Origin: Mucilaginibacter psychrotolerans
GTDB taxonomy: Bacteria > Bacteroidota > Bacteroidia > Sphingobacteriales > Sphingobacteriaceae
Assembly (NCBI RefSeq): GCF_004519315.1
Contig: NZ_SOZE01000004.1
Span: 62,001-126,000 of the forward strand
Length of the DNA: 64,000 bases
Reading direction: 5' to 3'
Position numbers and translations under genes: made by a program. This document shows positions 9,166 through 17,750 of the stretch, in pieces (the stretch's first letter is position 1; each line of letters starts with the position of its first letter). The notes below the pieces were generated by a model that did not search any database, was not told the origin of the DNA, and saw only the letters and a list, made by a program, of their open reading frames with translations.

Positions 9166-9202
9166 TTAATCTACATTAACAATTCTCCTTAACCTACCTT
9201 AT
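9166..9202 (+). promoter_or_regulatory. Tandem 14-bp operator upstream of pirin 1
   Basis: Two direct half-sites, TTAATCTACATTAA (9166-9179) and TTAACCTACCTTAT (9189-9202), start 23 bases apart. The same pair with identical spacing precedes the dioxygenase operon at 23592-23628. The second site ends 22 bases before the -7-like box at 9225, so it overlaps the -33 region, as an activator site would. Confidence 0.6.
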
Positions 9203-9224
9203 TGGGCGCGTATGGTAAATGGCC

Positions 9225-9232
9225 TACTTTTA
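9225..9232 (+). promoter_or_regulatory. Candidate -7 box of pirin 1
   Basis: TACTTTTA (7 of 8 to a TAnnTTTG consensus), 59 bases after the first operator base. The box at 23651 lies at exactly the same offset from its operator. Confidence 0.4.
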
Positions 9233-9256
9233 CATTACTAAGAGAGGAAATACACC

Positions 9257-10126
9257 ATGAAAAAATCGATAGAAAGAATAATCCCACGCCCCGCCAGGCC
9301 AGGTATGGTTGGCGATGGTTTCAGGGTTTACAATATGATACCCGGTGCAGGCATTAGCCAACAGCGCATCAGTCCGTTTTTGATGCTTGATTTTAATGCT
9401 GAGTTTGATTTCGGTCCGTCGGAACATTTGCGCGGGGTAGATGTGCATCCCCATAAAGGCTTCGAAACGGTTACCATAGCCTATAAAGGTAGCGTTGCCC
9501 ACCACGATAGCGCGGGCAACAGCGGCATTATCAACCCCGGCGATGTACAATGGATGACAGCCGGAGCCGGTATCCTGCACAAGGAATATCACGAACAGGA
9601 ATTTTCGCGCAGGGGAGGCCCATTTGAGATGGTGCAACTTTGGGTGAATTTGCCCAAAAAAGATAAAGCTGCGCAGCCTGGGTACCAACCCATTACTGCC
9701 GACCAGATGGGCAAAGTACAATTGCCCAATGATGCAGGCATGGTAAACGTTATTGCCGGTACTTATAATGATACAACAGGCCCTGCCAGCACCTTTACAC
9801 CCGTAAATTTGTTCGATATAAAGCTGAATGCCAATGGCGTTGCAGATTTCAACGTACCTGCCGGGCATAACACTGCATTGCTGGTGATTAACGGCAACGT
9901 TGAAGTAAATGGCCAGCAGGCTAAGGAGCACAGCTTCATATTATTCAAAAACGATGGCGAAGAAATCAGCATCCAGGCTGATACCGACAGCGTAGTGCTG
10001 GTATTAAGTGGCGAACCCATTAACGAGCCGATTGCCAGTTATGGCCCCTTTGTAATGAACACCCAGCAGGAAATAATGGAAGCCATACAGGAGTTTCAAT
10101 CGGGGAAATACGGTGTATTAAACTAA
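9257..10126 (+). CDS. Pirin family protein (bicupin), copy 1
   Basis: 289 residues with the pirin N-terminal cupin: VHPHKGFETVTIAYKG carries two metal-binding histidines, and HHDSAGNSGIINPGDVQW...GILHKE supplies the remaining ligands. The C-terminal cupin ends in LSGEPINEPIASYGPFVMN, a pirin signature. Pirins bind Fe and act as quercetin dioxygenases or redox-responsive regulators in the cytoplasm. The gene has its own promoter with a tandem operator shared with the MhqO/MhqD-like operon, which points to a quinone or electrophile response. A second pirin follows 139 bases downstream. Confidence 0.9.
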   Translation: MKKSIERIIPRPARPGMVGDGFRVYNMIPGAGISQQRISPFLMLDFNAEFDFGPSEHLRGVDVHPHKGFETVTIAYKGSVAHHDSAGNSGIINPGDVQWMTAGAGILHKEYHEQEFSRRGGPFEMVQLWVNLPKKDKAAQPGYQPITADQMGKVQLPNDAGMVNVIAGTYNDTTGPASTFTPVNLFDIKLNANGVADFNVPAGHNTALLVINGNVEVNGQQAKEHSFILFKNDGEEISIQADTDSVVLVLSGEPINEPIASYGPFVMNTQQEIMEAIQEFQSGKYGVLN

Positions 10127-10140
10127 TAAGTTGGTGAGTT

Positions 10141-10237
10141 AACCACAAAGAACACAAAGGGAAAACCACAAAGCGCGCAAAGATTGAATTCTTTAATATT
10201 GATGAAGGGAAGGGCTTTGTGCCCTCTGACTTTGTGG
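10141..10237. repeat. Inverted-repeat element between the pirin genes
   Basis: Outer arms CCACAAAG (10143-10150) and CTTTGTGG (10230-10237), with further CACAAAG words inside and a perfect inner hairpin AGGGC / GCCCT (10211-10225). It looks like a dispersed palindromic element rather than a promoter. Confidence 0.4.
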
Positions 10238-10265
10238 CGTTTTTGGTAAAATTAAAACTAAGCAG

Positions 10266-11120
10266 ATGAAGAAGAAGATAAAGCATATCCTGTTAGGCCG
10301 CGAGAAGCAGATTACCAGGGAGGAAGTTGTAAGGCAACCACTTCCGCATATGGATTTCAGGTTTGCCAATCCTTTTATCGTGCTGCACCACCTGGGGCCT
10401 AAGCAAATAGAGCCCGGGCAGGCTTTGCGTATCCATCCGCATCCGCATCGAGGCTTTGCGCCGGTTACTTTTATGTTGCAGGGCGAGGGCTACCATAAAG
10501 ACAGTGCCGGCCATGACGAAACCGTAAAAGCCGGCGACGCGCAATGGATGTTTGCAGGCAAAGGCATACTCCACAGCGAGGGTCCGACGCAAGAGTTGTT
10601 GACACGAGGCGGCGTACAAGAATTACTACAACTTTGGGTGAATGTACCCGCGGCCAATAAATTTGATGAGCCTAGCTATCAATCGGCCACAAAAGAGCAG
10701 CAACCTTTTGTTCTGGAGCAGGGGGGCGTGAGCCTGCGATTGGTAAGCGGGCATTTTGATGGTAAAACAGGGCCTTTGCAGAGCATCACCCCCGTAATAT
10801 CCATAGTGGGCGAAATAGCAAAAGGCAAAACCGTGCAGATGGCTGCCACCCCCGGTTATTGGACACTTTTATACATCGTAAAAGGAAGCTTGAGCGTAAA
10901 CCTGGAAACGGTTGATCAATTCAATCTGGTTGTATTTGAACAGGACAACGAAGAAATTATCCTCACTGCCGAGGAAGATACTCAAATACTATTCCTTTCT
11001 GCCGAACCAATCAACGAGCCTATTGCCGCTAAAGACAACTTCGTGATGAATACCGCCGAAGAAATTGAGCAGGCCATGGCCGATTATAAAGTCGGGGTGT
11101 TCGGCTCGTTGGCTTTTTGA
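10266..11120 (+). CDS. Pirin family protein (bicupin), copy 2
   Basis: 284 residues, clearly related to the pirin upstream. HPHPHRGFAPVTFML and YHKDSAGHDETVKAGDAQW...GILHSE give the N-terminal cupin metal site, and LSAEPINEPIAAKDNFVMN gives the C-terminal signature. It lacks the tandem operator seen before copy 1 and may be transcribed from it across the repeat element, or separately. Its last 37 bases overlap the convergent GAF gene. The biochemical role (quercetinase-like or regulatory) cannot be separated by sequence. Confidence 0.9.
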   Translation: MKKKIKHILLGREKQITREEVVRQPLPHMDFRFANPFIVLHHLGPKQIEPGQALRIHPHPHRGFAPVTFMLQGEGYHKDSAGHDETVKAGDAQWMFAGKGILHSEGPTQELLTRGGVQELLQLWVNVPAANKFDEPSYQSATKEQQPFVLEQGGVSLRLVSGHFDGKTGPLQSITPVISIVGEIAKGKTVQMAATPGYWTLLYIVKGSLSVNLETVDQFNLVVFEQDNEEIILTAEEDTQILFLSAEPINEPIAAKDNFVMNTAEEIEQAMADYKVGVFGSLAF

Positions 11121-13504
11121 TACTGCATCTCCTCGGGGTCTATCACTTCCAGTAGTTCATCATAGGTGTAACATTTTTTTGATGGCAGGCTGCTATCGTA
11201 CAGTATCTTAATACGGATGGCCTTTAAGCCGGATATGCCCTGTAAATCCTCAATTTCCAGCATTTCTACTTCTTCTGCTACCATTCTCTTCATCTGCAAA
11301 AAGCGGATGTAGGTGAGGTATTCTATCTCCTCATCGTGGTTAGAGTACACAACGGTGAGTTTGCCTATCGCAGTAATACGCTCGGTAGTCCCTTTTATGC
11401 AAGCTTTGTCTATGCGTTTTTTTACGATTTCGAAACGGGCATTGTAGGTACCGTCTACGTCGAAACGTTTCTCATCCATCCGGAAACGGATAGATAGCGG
11501 CAGGCTGAATGCCAGTATCAGCGAGGTTACTTCTAGCGGGTAGGGCAGTATCTCGCGGTTAAAGTGGTGCTCAAGCTCCATTTGGCATAAAACCTGCAAT
11601 TGCCATAAGCGCAGGTTGTACACATATTTCATATCGAAGGGCTTCGACGGAGATATTTTTTCTCCTATGTAAAGGTTATGCTCTACGCCATCGGTTTTAA
11701 AGCGTTCGTAATAATGTGGGTAATAGCTTTGTGCCTCGGTTTGCCAGCGATCAAGCATGGTTGCCATCCGCTCGTTGATAATGGCCACGGTGGTTTCGTA
11801 TTTGCGACGCTGCAAGTGAAAATCGCCCATCTTATCGGCGTCCTCAAAATACTTTTCTATTGCCGGGCTATTGGATACCTCCATCACCAGGGCTTCCTTA
11901 AATAACGGGTGCACGTGGTGGTCCAGGTAGTTTTGCAACTGCTGTTCGGTATCTGCCTTCAGCGCGGTGCCGAGCTCCATTTCGTAAGATCTTAAATGCT
12001 GCAGTACGCTTTCCAATGATTCTACGCCCGAAGAAACGGCCAATTTGTCTACCAGGATGATGGCGGCAGTCAACTGATTCTTCAAGTCGTTTTGAAGGCT
12101 ATTGTTACGTGTGTCTGATGAGCCTTTGATATCAACCTGCCCATATAAGGGGTAAACGTTGGTAAAGGTGATCTCACGCAGGGCGTAAGGCTTCTTCTCG
12201 GACCTCAGGTAAAGGAACTTATCCACTTCCTTCTTAAATTTCCAGTAAACGCTGGGGTGTATGCTGGTGTATTCGCTTTGTATAATGGCTTGTACCTGGT
12301 TTTGCTTTTCGGAAACCTTACGGGCTATGGTATCGGTTAAAAACGGCATTACCACATCTAACTGGTTGGCGTTTACGCTGTGCAGCTCACCTTTACGGCT
12401 CGATACCAATTCTATAATACCCAGCATTTTACCATCCTTAATTACCGGGGCCAGTATAAAACTATTGATATTTTGCTCTTTCAGTCGTTTAGCCAATTTG
12501 CTATCGGGGTTTTTTGCCCAAAATTGCTGCGTGTCGGCAACGGCAAAGTAAATACGATCAGTTGCTACATCAGTGAGCGAATTCATGCAAAGCGTGTCTG
12601 TGCAAAATTCCTCTTCGATATCTTCCGGCAAAAAGAAACTGCTCAATTGCGGACCGATTTTAGGCAGGCTGAACACCTGCTCCTCGGGGTCGAACTCAAT
12701 GAACCCAACGCGCAAGTCGGCGATACGGTATATGGAACGGAATACCGATAGGATGTTATCGTAAGCGTTTAACTCTTCAGAATCGCGGCCAAGCAAGGCA
12801 CCTTTTAAGGATGAAACGGCACTCTCTACCGTGGCATCGTACAGCGTAATCAGACTGAAACCCCTCAAATTCCAGCTGCCGACAGGGAATTTTTCTTTCC
12901 AGAGGTCGATATTGCTGAAATTATCGGTAAGCAAAGTTATATCTTCCGGCGTTATCTCAACAGCCTTTTCGGTCGGCGAAATCTCCAGGAAATCGGCATT
13001 ATACAATATGCGGTAATGCTTGATGATGCCGTTGGCATCGGGTATATCATAGTAAAGCGGTTTAGAAAAATTAAGGTGGGTGCCGTAAATGGCATCCAGT
13101 ATAATACAGCAGGCCATAATGTAGAACGATGGCTCGTCGTAATCCCTGAAAGATATATTGAATTCCGACCCGGCGGCATTCAGGATATTTTTAAAGCGGT
13201 TGGTTTGGTTAAAAAGAATATCCTGGTAAGGGATGCTCACCGCTTTTATCTCATTATTGGTTAATGCCTTGGGAAACAGGCTATCCAGCAGGTGGCCAAT
13301 GACTTCGGTATTATCAATGATTTGACTTTTCTTTGTGATGCCGTCCCGCAGTTCGGGAAAGGGCTTTATTTCTTCGAGGATAGCCCGCGCATAAGCTGCT
13401 GCCGGTCCGTTTTGGGTTGCGGCGATTTCTTCGTAATGCTCAATCAACTTATGGAATGAGATATGAAGGCTAAAAGGGCTATCTGCTAACGCATTTAAAT
13501 TCAT
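11084..13504 (-). CDS. GAF-domain protein, possible sensor
   Basis: 806 residues, no signal peptide or membrane segment. A GAF-like domain lies at about residues 245-395, with RVGFIEFDPEE followed later by SFILAPVIKDGKMLGIIELVSSRKGELHSVNANQLDVV, the usual GAF ending. The N-terminal 240 and C-terminal 400 residues resemble no domain I can name; the C-terminal half is rich in helices with many charged residues. There is no kinase, cyclase or DNA-binding output domain, so it may pass a signal by protein contact. It lies 44 bases downstream of the DAC-like gene on the same strand, which suggests they are co-transcribed and act together. Its 3' end overlaps pirin 2 tail-to-tail. Confidence 0.7.
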   Translation of the reverse strand: MNLNALADSPFSLHISFHKLIEHYEEIAATQNGPAAAYARAILEEIKPFPELRDGITKKSQIIDNTEVIGHLLDSLFPKALTNNEIKAVSIPYQDILFNQTNRFKNILNAAGSEFNISFRDYDEPSFYIMACCIILDAIYGTHLNFSKPLYYDIPDANGIIKHYRILYNADFLEISPTEKAVEITPEDITLLTDNFSNIDLWKEKFPVGSWNLRGFSLITLYDATVESAVSSLKGALLGRDSEELNAYDNILSVFRSIYRIADLRVGFIEFDPEEQVFSLPKIGPQLSSFFLPEDIEEEFCTDTLCMNSLTDVATDRIYFAVADTQQFWAKNPDSKLAKRLKEQNINSFILAPVIKDGKMLGIIELVSSRKGELHSVNANQLDVVMPFLTDTIARKVSEKQNQVQAIIQSEYTSIHPSVYWKFKKEVDKFLYLRSEKKPYALREITFTNVYPLYGQVDIKGSSDTRNNSLQNDLKNQLTAAIILVDKLAVSSGVESLESVLQHLRSYEMELGTALKADTEQQLQNYLDHHVHPLFKEALVMEVSNSPAIEKYFEDADKMGDFHLQRRKYETTVAIINERMATMLDRWQTEAQSYYPHYYERFKTDGVEHNLYIGEKISPSKPFDMKYVYNLRLWQLQVLCQMELEHHFNREILPYPLEVTSLILAFSLPLSIRFRMDEKRFDVDGTYNARFEIVKKRIDKACIKGTTERITAIGKLTVVYSNHDEEIEYLTYIRFLQMKRMVAEEVEMLEIEDLQGISGLKAIRIKILYDSSLPSKKCYTYDELLEVIDPEEMQYQKANEPNTPTL

Positions 13505-13548
13505 AATTATATAGTACAGTACGGTAGACTAACGCTTAAGTTAAAATG

Positions 13549-14691
13549 TTACAACAGCAATACATCAATACGGTGCGCATGCACCATCTGCATCTCTACA
13601 GACCAGGCAAACACGGTGAACTGTCCATCCTGTGAAGCTACGAGTGCAATGGCATCGTTTTGATCGTAAACAAACTGGGCCGCTGCCAAATGCCTGGTGC
13701 CGCCGTTTTGGGCGGGGTGTACCTTGGTGGCCTTTGCTTCGGCAAGGGGTTCGGTTAATACAATCTGGCCAATGCGGGCGCTTTTTTCTGCCCGGGTTAG
13801 CTTTGCCCCAAAAGCAAGCAAATCGTATTTATTGGTGATGATGGTAGCGCCATCAACCGCAGTGAAACCGCCAATAAGATCTATAGCCTCTAAAAGCGAT
13901 TCCTGCCACTCGCGTTTCTTTCGTTCGGCATCGTTCAATGCCAGCAGCTCCGGTATGGCGCTGTAGGCAGGAGTAACCGGGTATTTTATCGGATGTACTA
14001 CAGATTCGTGCCAGCTATCTGTACCCACCGGAACTATAGCCACCAGGCCCCCCTTGCCATGCAAGCGCATAGAGGAGGCCAGCTGCACCAGCACGTTGAA
14101 CGATTCGCCCATAAAGGAAGGGAGCGGCATATTCGCAAGCGATTTAAGCAGTACTGGGCAATCTGCCACGCCCATGGTAACCTCGTCCAGCACCTTTATC
14201 TGGTCGCCCTGCAACACGGCAATGTTTACGAATTTGCCGAAACCATCCACCCTGCGGTGTTTGATTACCAGCAGTCCCGGCTCCACCACTTCCAGTACGA
14301 AACAAATAGAGGGGATGCTATGCGTAGTGCCCCAAATGAACAAGTCGTCGCCCTCGGGCCAAACACCCAGGTGTATGCCCGGCTGCTCCACGGCGGGGGC
14401 TAGTTTTATCAAATTCTGCGGCGTAAGCCTAAGCTTTTGCCCGAATATCAAGGGTTTGTCGGATTGCGGGGGACTCAGCAACGCCAATGAAATCTTCGGC
14501 GAATGCCCTTCCTCGCGCCTTAGGCTTGCCCAAAAGCCGATATCGATTACGGCCTCTATAATCATACTATCAGGCGCGGTAGCCAGGTTTACGCCTATAA
14601 TATCCTGCGCGTCAAGCAGGTGCTTTTTAAAGTGCGCCTCAATAACAGGTGCAACAATGCGGGCCGGCAAGTAGGTAGGTTCTGATAGCAT
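13549..14691 (-). CDS. Diadenylate-cyclase-like (DACNV-type) protein
   Basis: 380 residues. The C-terminal part (about 262-365) carries both signature motifs of the DisA_N/DAC fold: DGA at 280-282 (TAVDGATIITN) and GGTRH at 330-334, followed by AAAQFVYDQNDAIALVASQDG. In diadenylate cyclases these bind ATP and give c-di-AMP. Here the third position of the RHR motif is Leu (RHL), so activity is uncertain. The N-terminal 250 residues would be the sensor domain annotated elsewhere as DACNV. No membrane segment. First gene of a pair with the GAF protein. It could make a cyclic dinucleotide or only bind nucleotides. Confidence 0.65.
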   Translation of the reverse strand: MLSEPTYLPARIVAPVIEAHFKKHLLDAQDIIGVNLATAPDSMIIEAVIDIGFWASLRREEGHSPKISLALLSPPQSDKPLIFGQKLRLTPQNLIKLAPAVEQPGIHLGVWPEGDDLFIWGTTHSIPSICFVLEVVEPGLLVIKHRRVDGFGKFVNIAVLQGDQIKVLDEVTMGVADCPVLLKSLANMPLPSFMGESFNVLVQLASSMRLHGKGGLVAIVPVGTDSWHESVVHPIKYPVTPAYSAIPELLALNDAERKKREWQESLLEAIDLIGGFTAVDGATIITNKYDLLAFGAKLTRAEKSARIGQIVLTEPLAEAKATKVHPAQNGGTRHLAAAQFVYDQNDAIALVASQDGQFTVFAWSVEMQMVHAHRIDVLLL

Positions 14692-14804
14692 TTCGGGGCA
14701 GATAGTATGTTAAGGCAAAATTAACTAATTACTGCCCTTTTTACCTATAAAATATTCTTTATGACTTAATTAGGAGGGAGTGTTGACTATTGGTTGACTA
14801 ATTG

Positions 14805-14908
14805 TCTGAACTCGAATTTTAGGGAATTTTTAAAATGGACAGAATTGAATGGCTTTGCGTACAATGCTTCTGTAAAATTCCTCAAATTCCCCCAAATTCG
14901 AGTTCAGA
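14805..14908. repeat. Inverted-repeat (MITE-like) element A
   Basis: 15-bp perfect terminal inverted repeat TCTGAACTCGAATTT / AAATTCGAGTTCAGA (14805-14819 and 14894-14908). The right end, 14877-14912, is identical over 36 bases to 15618-15653 of element B. No ORF inside. Confidence 0.7.
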
Positions 14909-14919
14909 AAAGGAAAGTA

Positions 14920-15468
14920 TTAAAATGAAAATAGCCTCTTTTTTTGCGCCACAGTGAGCAAGGGAGGTTTAAATGAACTGCTGTCGGTGTTCTGCTGAAG
15001 TGCAAATACCCCCGATGTTAAACGGGCGGTAATAGTAATATTATTATATCTCCGTAGATAGAGATCCGTCCACCAATTTGGTTTAACAGTGATTCTAAAT
15101 ACATTACCTTCAATGTTTTCAACCTTTAGTGTATAATCATACCCCGGCATTTGCATGCAACACCAATCGTGGTAGAATATGCTATTGGTAATGCGGTTTT
15201 TGTTTTTGGGGTCCAAATTGTAGAAAGCCACAGTTTCTTTTTGTATAAAAAATGTTAGCTTACGACGGAGGGAGTCGTATTCCATAGTTACGTATTCAGC
15301 GCTATCTCTATAATGATATTGCCCTCCCATGTAAAAAAAATCGGCAAGAGATTTGTCAGTTCCACTTATGCATTCAATGATAAACCTGTTAATTCTGGTC
15401 GGCACGTTGGTGCTATCTTGACTGTAACACGCAAATGGAATCAGGATAAAGAATAATATCTTTTTCAT
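14920..15468 (-). CDS. Secreted protein of unknown function
   Basis: 182 residues starting with a signal peptide (MKKILFFILIPFACYSQ). The mature part has many aromatic residues and alternating strand-like segments, suggesting a small beta-rich periplasmic protein. No family was recognised. The gene is flanked on both sides, within 12 and 85 bases, by the near-identical inverted-repeat elements A and B in the same orientation. It may therefore have been moved or exchanged as a cassette. Confidence 0.6.
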   Translation of the reverse strand: MKKILFFILIPFACYSQDSTNVPTRINRFIIECISGTDKSLADFFYMGGQYHYRDSAEYVTMEYDSLRRKLTFFIQKETVAFYNLDPKNKNRITNSIFYHDWCCMQMPGYDYTLKVENIEGNVFRITVKPNWWTDLYLRRYNNITITARLTSGVFALQQNTDSSSFKPPLLTVAQKKRLFSF

Positions 15469-15552
15469 GTCGGTTAGGTTTATCTTTTGAGCTAAGCCGG
15501 GCGGCTAGTTAACAAAATTTAAGAAAAAAAATATCATATCTGCAAAGCAATG

Positions 15553-15649
15553 TCTGAACTCGAATTTTAAGGAATTAGCCAAATTTTACAGAAATTCGTT
15601 GACCATACCTTCTGCCCATTCCTCAAATTCCCCCAAATTCGAGTTCAGA
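15553..15649. repeat. Inverted-repeat (MITE-like) element B
   Basis: Same 15-bp terminal inverted repeat as element A (15553-15567 and 15635-15649), same orientation, with a diverged middle. Confidence 0.7.
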
Positions 15650-15660
15650 AAAGTCCCCCG

Positions 15661-16356
15661 TTAAAACGCCGGCTTCAAAGCCAATGCCGTGCCTGTACCT
15701 AATACCGCACCGCTAAACACATCGGTAGGGTAATGCACGCCCAAATACATACGCGAGTAAGCCGTGCCGCCCGCCCACAAAAACGCAGGCGCTACCACAT
15801 ACCATTTAGGGTAGGCCCTTGATATGGCCATGGCGGTGGAAAAACTGGTAGAGGTATGCCCCGACGGGAATGAGCTTTCGCCGGGGATATAAACAGGCAC
15901 TATCTTTAAATTACGGATGAAAGGGCGGGGGCGGCCCACCAGTTTCTTAATAAGGTAAGTGGCCACAAAGGTAATGGCCGTGCTGCTGGCCACGTAGCCG
16001 GCATTCTCGCGCATATTTCGATCATTGGTAATAATGCCGCCTACCAATAGGGCCGCCGGCACCCCTATATTGCCGTACATGATATTGCGCGAGAGGAAAC
16101 GCATGGTGGGTGTTACCTCTGGCGTACGGTGCAGGGCAAGGCTCACCATGGTACGGTCATCAAACCGTTGGATAAAATTATCGGCTTTGGGTACCACTAC
16201 GGCCACTTTAGGCTTAGGGTCGGGCAGGGCGGCTACGGTATCCTTAGCCGGCACTACCACAGTTTGGGCCAAAAGGTTGGTGGCCCCGGTAAATAATGTT
16301 AATAACTGTGCCGTTAGGGCTATTTTGATCGTGCGCTTGTAAAAAAAAATCTTCAT
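15661..16356 (-). CDS. PAP2-family phosphatase with signal peptide
   Basis: 231 residues. The acid phosphatase/PAP2 motifs are all present: K137-x6-R144-P145 (KKLVGRPRP), P164-S-G-H167, and S201-R-x5-H208-x3-D212 (SRMYLGVHYPTD). The N-terminal hydrophobic segment ending ATNLLAQ is a signal peptide or anchor, followed by a Pro/Lys-rich linker. The enzyme is expected to remove phosphate from lipid phosphates such as undecaprenyl pyrophosphate or phosphatidic acid at the periplasmic face. It is divergent from the HD/ppk1 operon, with 137 bases between them. Confidence 0.85.
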   Translation of the reverse strand: MKIFFYKRTIKIALTAQLLTLFTGATNLLAQTVVVPAKDTVAALPDPKPKVAVVVPKADNFIQRFDDRTMVSLALHRTPEVTPTMRFLSRNIMYGNIGVPAALLVGGIITNDRNMRENAGYVASSTAITFVATYLIKKLVGRPRPFIRNLKIVPVYIPGESSFPSGHTSTSFSTAMAISRAYPKWYVVAPAFLWAGGTAYSRMYLGVHYPTDVFSGAVLGTGTALALKPAF

Positions 16357-16444
16357 AGGTGTACGGCTTTGTTTTAATATATATATTTATCCCAAACCGG
16401 GTATTTGTGTTAGCAAAGTACTCAATAAATTGTTTTGCACCTAA

Positions 16445-16452
16445 TAGGTTTG
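16445..16452 (+). promoter_or_regulatory. Candidate -7 box of the HD-PycTM/ppk1 operon
   Basis: TAGGTTTG, an exact TAnnTTTG match, 42 bases before the start codon at 16494. No good TTG -33 match was seen. Confidence 0.4.
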
Positions 16453-16493
16453 CATACAATGTTAGGCAAGGGTTGTTATAGCAGCATCTATTT

Positions 16494-17744
16494 ATGAACT
16501 ACCAGCAATTGATAAAACAGGTTAGCGAGCATGTGCTGGCCTATTACAAAACCCATGGCGATCCGCGCCTTGTTTATCACGATAAAAAGCACACCGAATC
16601 GGTAGTGGCCCGGGCAACAGAAATTGCCAACCACTACCAGGTGAACGATCGCGACTACTTTGTTGTAGTGGCCGCCAGTTGGTTCCACGATACCGGGTAC
16701 ATGGTGGATGTCAACAATCATGAAGAAAAAAGTGCCGAGCTGGCCCTGGCCTTCCTTAAAAAAGCCGGCCTGCCAGAGGAAGATATGGCCGATGTAAAAG
16801 GATGTATCATGGCTACCCGCATGCCGCAGTCACCATTAAGTTTACTGGAGAAGATTATTTGCGATGCCGATTTGTACAATTTAGGCACCGACGACTTTTT
16901 TGATACCGACAAGAAGATGCGTAAAGAAACCGCTACGCTACATGGCGTAGAAGTGAAAAAGCCCGAATGGTGGCGCAAAAGCATTGCGTTTTTATCGGCG
17001 CACCAATACCATACCGATTATTGCCAGGTACTGCTGAACAACACCAAACGCAAAAATATAGAAGAACTAAAGCGTAAACTGGCCAAGGTGCAGGAGAAAG
17101 ATTCCAATGATCAGGCTGTTGCGAGGATAGCCCTTGTACCAGTAGTAACTGATCATAAAGCTGTCAAAAAGAACAAAGATAAAGACAACGAAAAGATGGA
17201 AGAGCCGAAGAAAGGTATCGAAACGATGTTCAGGATAACTTCATCCAACCATCAGCGATTGAGCGATATGGCCGATAATAAGGCCCATATTATGATTACC
17301 GTAAACTCTATCATCCTATCGGCCATTATTAGTTTGGTGCTGCGCCGCCTCAGTGAGAATGAGTTTTTGGTTATTCCTACTTTTATATTGCTATCCATCA
17401 GCTTGTTGGCTATTACGTTTTCTATCCTGGCTACGCGGCCGTCAATCCCCGCAGGGGTGTTTACCCGCGAGGATGTAGATAAAAAAACGGTGAACCTACT
17501 GTTTTTTGGTAATTTCTACAAAGCAACCTTAGAGGAGTACACCTATGGGATGGAGAAGATGATGGACGATAAAGACTTTTTGTACGGCAGCCTGATACGT
17601 GATGTGTACGCACAGGGCGTGGTGTTGGGTAAAAAATACCGGTTGCTGCGCATCGCTTATAATATCTTCATGTTCGGGCTTATTGTATCGGTATTGGCGT
17701 TCATCGTATCGTCGGCATTTTTTGCGGGTAAACCTATATTGTAA
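16494..17744 (+). CDS. HD phosphohydrolase fused to Pycsar-effector-type membrane domain
   Basis: 416 residues. The N-terminal HD domain (about 8-185) has H29/H33, the H65-D66 pair (SWFHDTGYM) and a late Asp (CDADLYNLG, D124/D126), which is the metal site of nucleotide phosphohydrolases. A Lys-rich linker (about 190-240) leads to a C-terminal membrane domain of the PycTM (formerly DUF5706) kind: NHQRLSDMADNKAHIMITVNS, then three hydrophobic helices at about 264-284, 292-312 and 388-408. In Pycsar defence, such membrane domains respond to cUMP/cCMP. No pyrimidine cyclase lies next to it. It is 6 bases upstream of ppk1, so it is co-transcribed with a polyphosphate gene. Confidence 0.8.
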   Translation: MNYQQLIKQVSEHVLAYYKTHGDPRLVYHDKKHTESVVARATEIANHYQVNDRDYFVVVAASWFHDTGYMVDVNNHEEKSAELALAFLKKAGLPEEDMADVKGCIMATRMPQSPLSLLEKIICDADLYNLGTDDFFDTDKKMRKETATLHGVEVKKPEWWRKSIAFLSAHQYHTDYCQVLLNNTKRKNIEELKRKLAKVQEKDSNDQAVARIALVPVVTDHKAVKKNKDKDNEKMEEPKKGIETMFRITSSNHQRLSDMADNKAHIMITVNSIILSAIISLVLRRLSENEFLVIPTFILLSISLLAITFSILATRPSIPAGVFTREDVDKKTVNLLFFGNFYKATLEEYTYGMEKMMDDKDFLYGSLIRDVYAQGVVLGKKYRLLRIAYNIFMFGLIVSVLAFIVSSAFFAGKPIL

Positions 17745-17750
17745 AGGCTT

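Noticed and set aside
13993..14674. Plus-strand ORFs over the DAC-like gene
   Set aside because: Antisense shadows of the strongly supported minus-strand reading frame.
16494..17744. Complete Pycsar defence operon
   Set aside because: No uridylate/cytidylate cyclase beside it; only the effector-like domain is present, fused to HD, next to ppk1.
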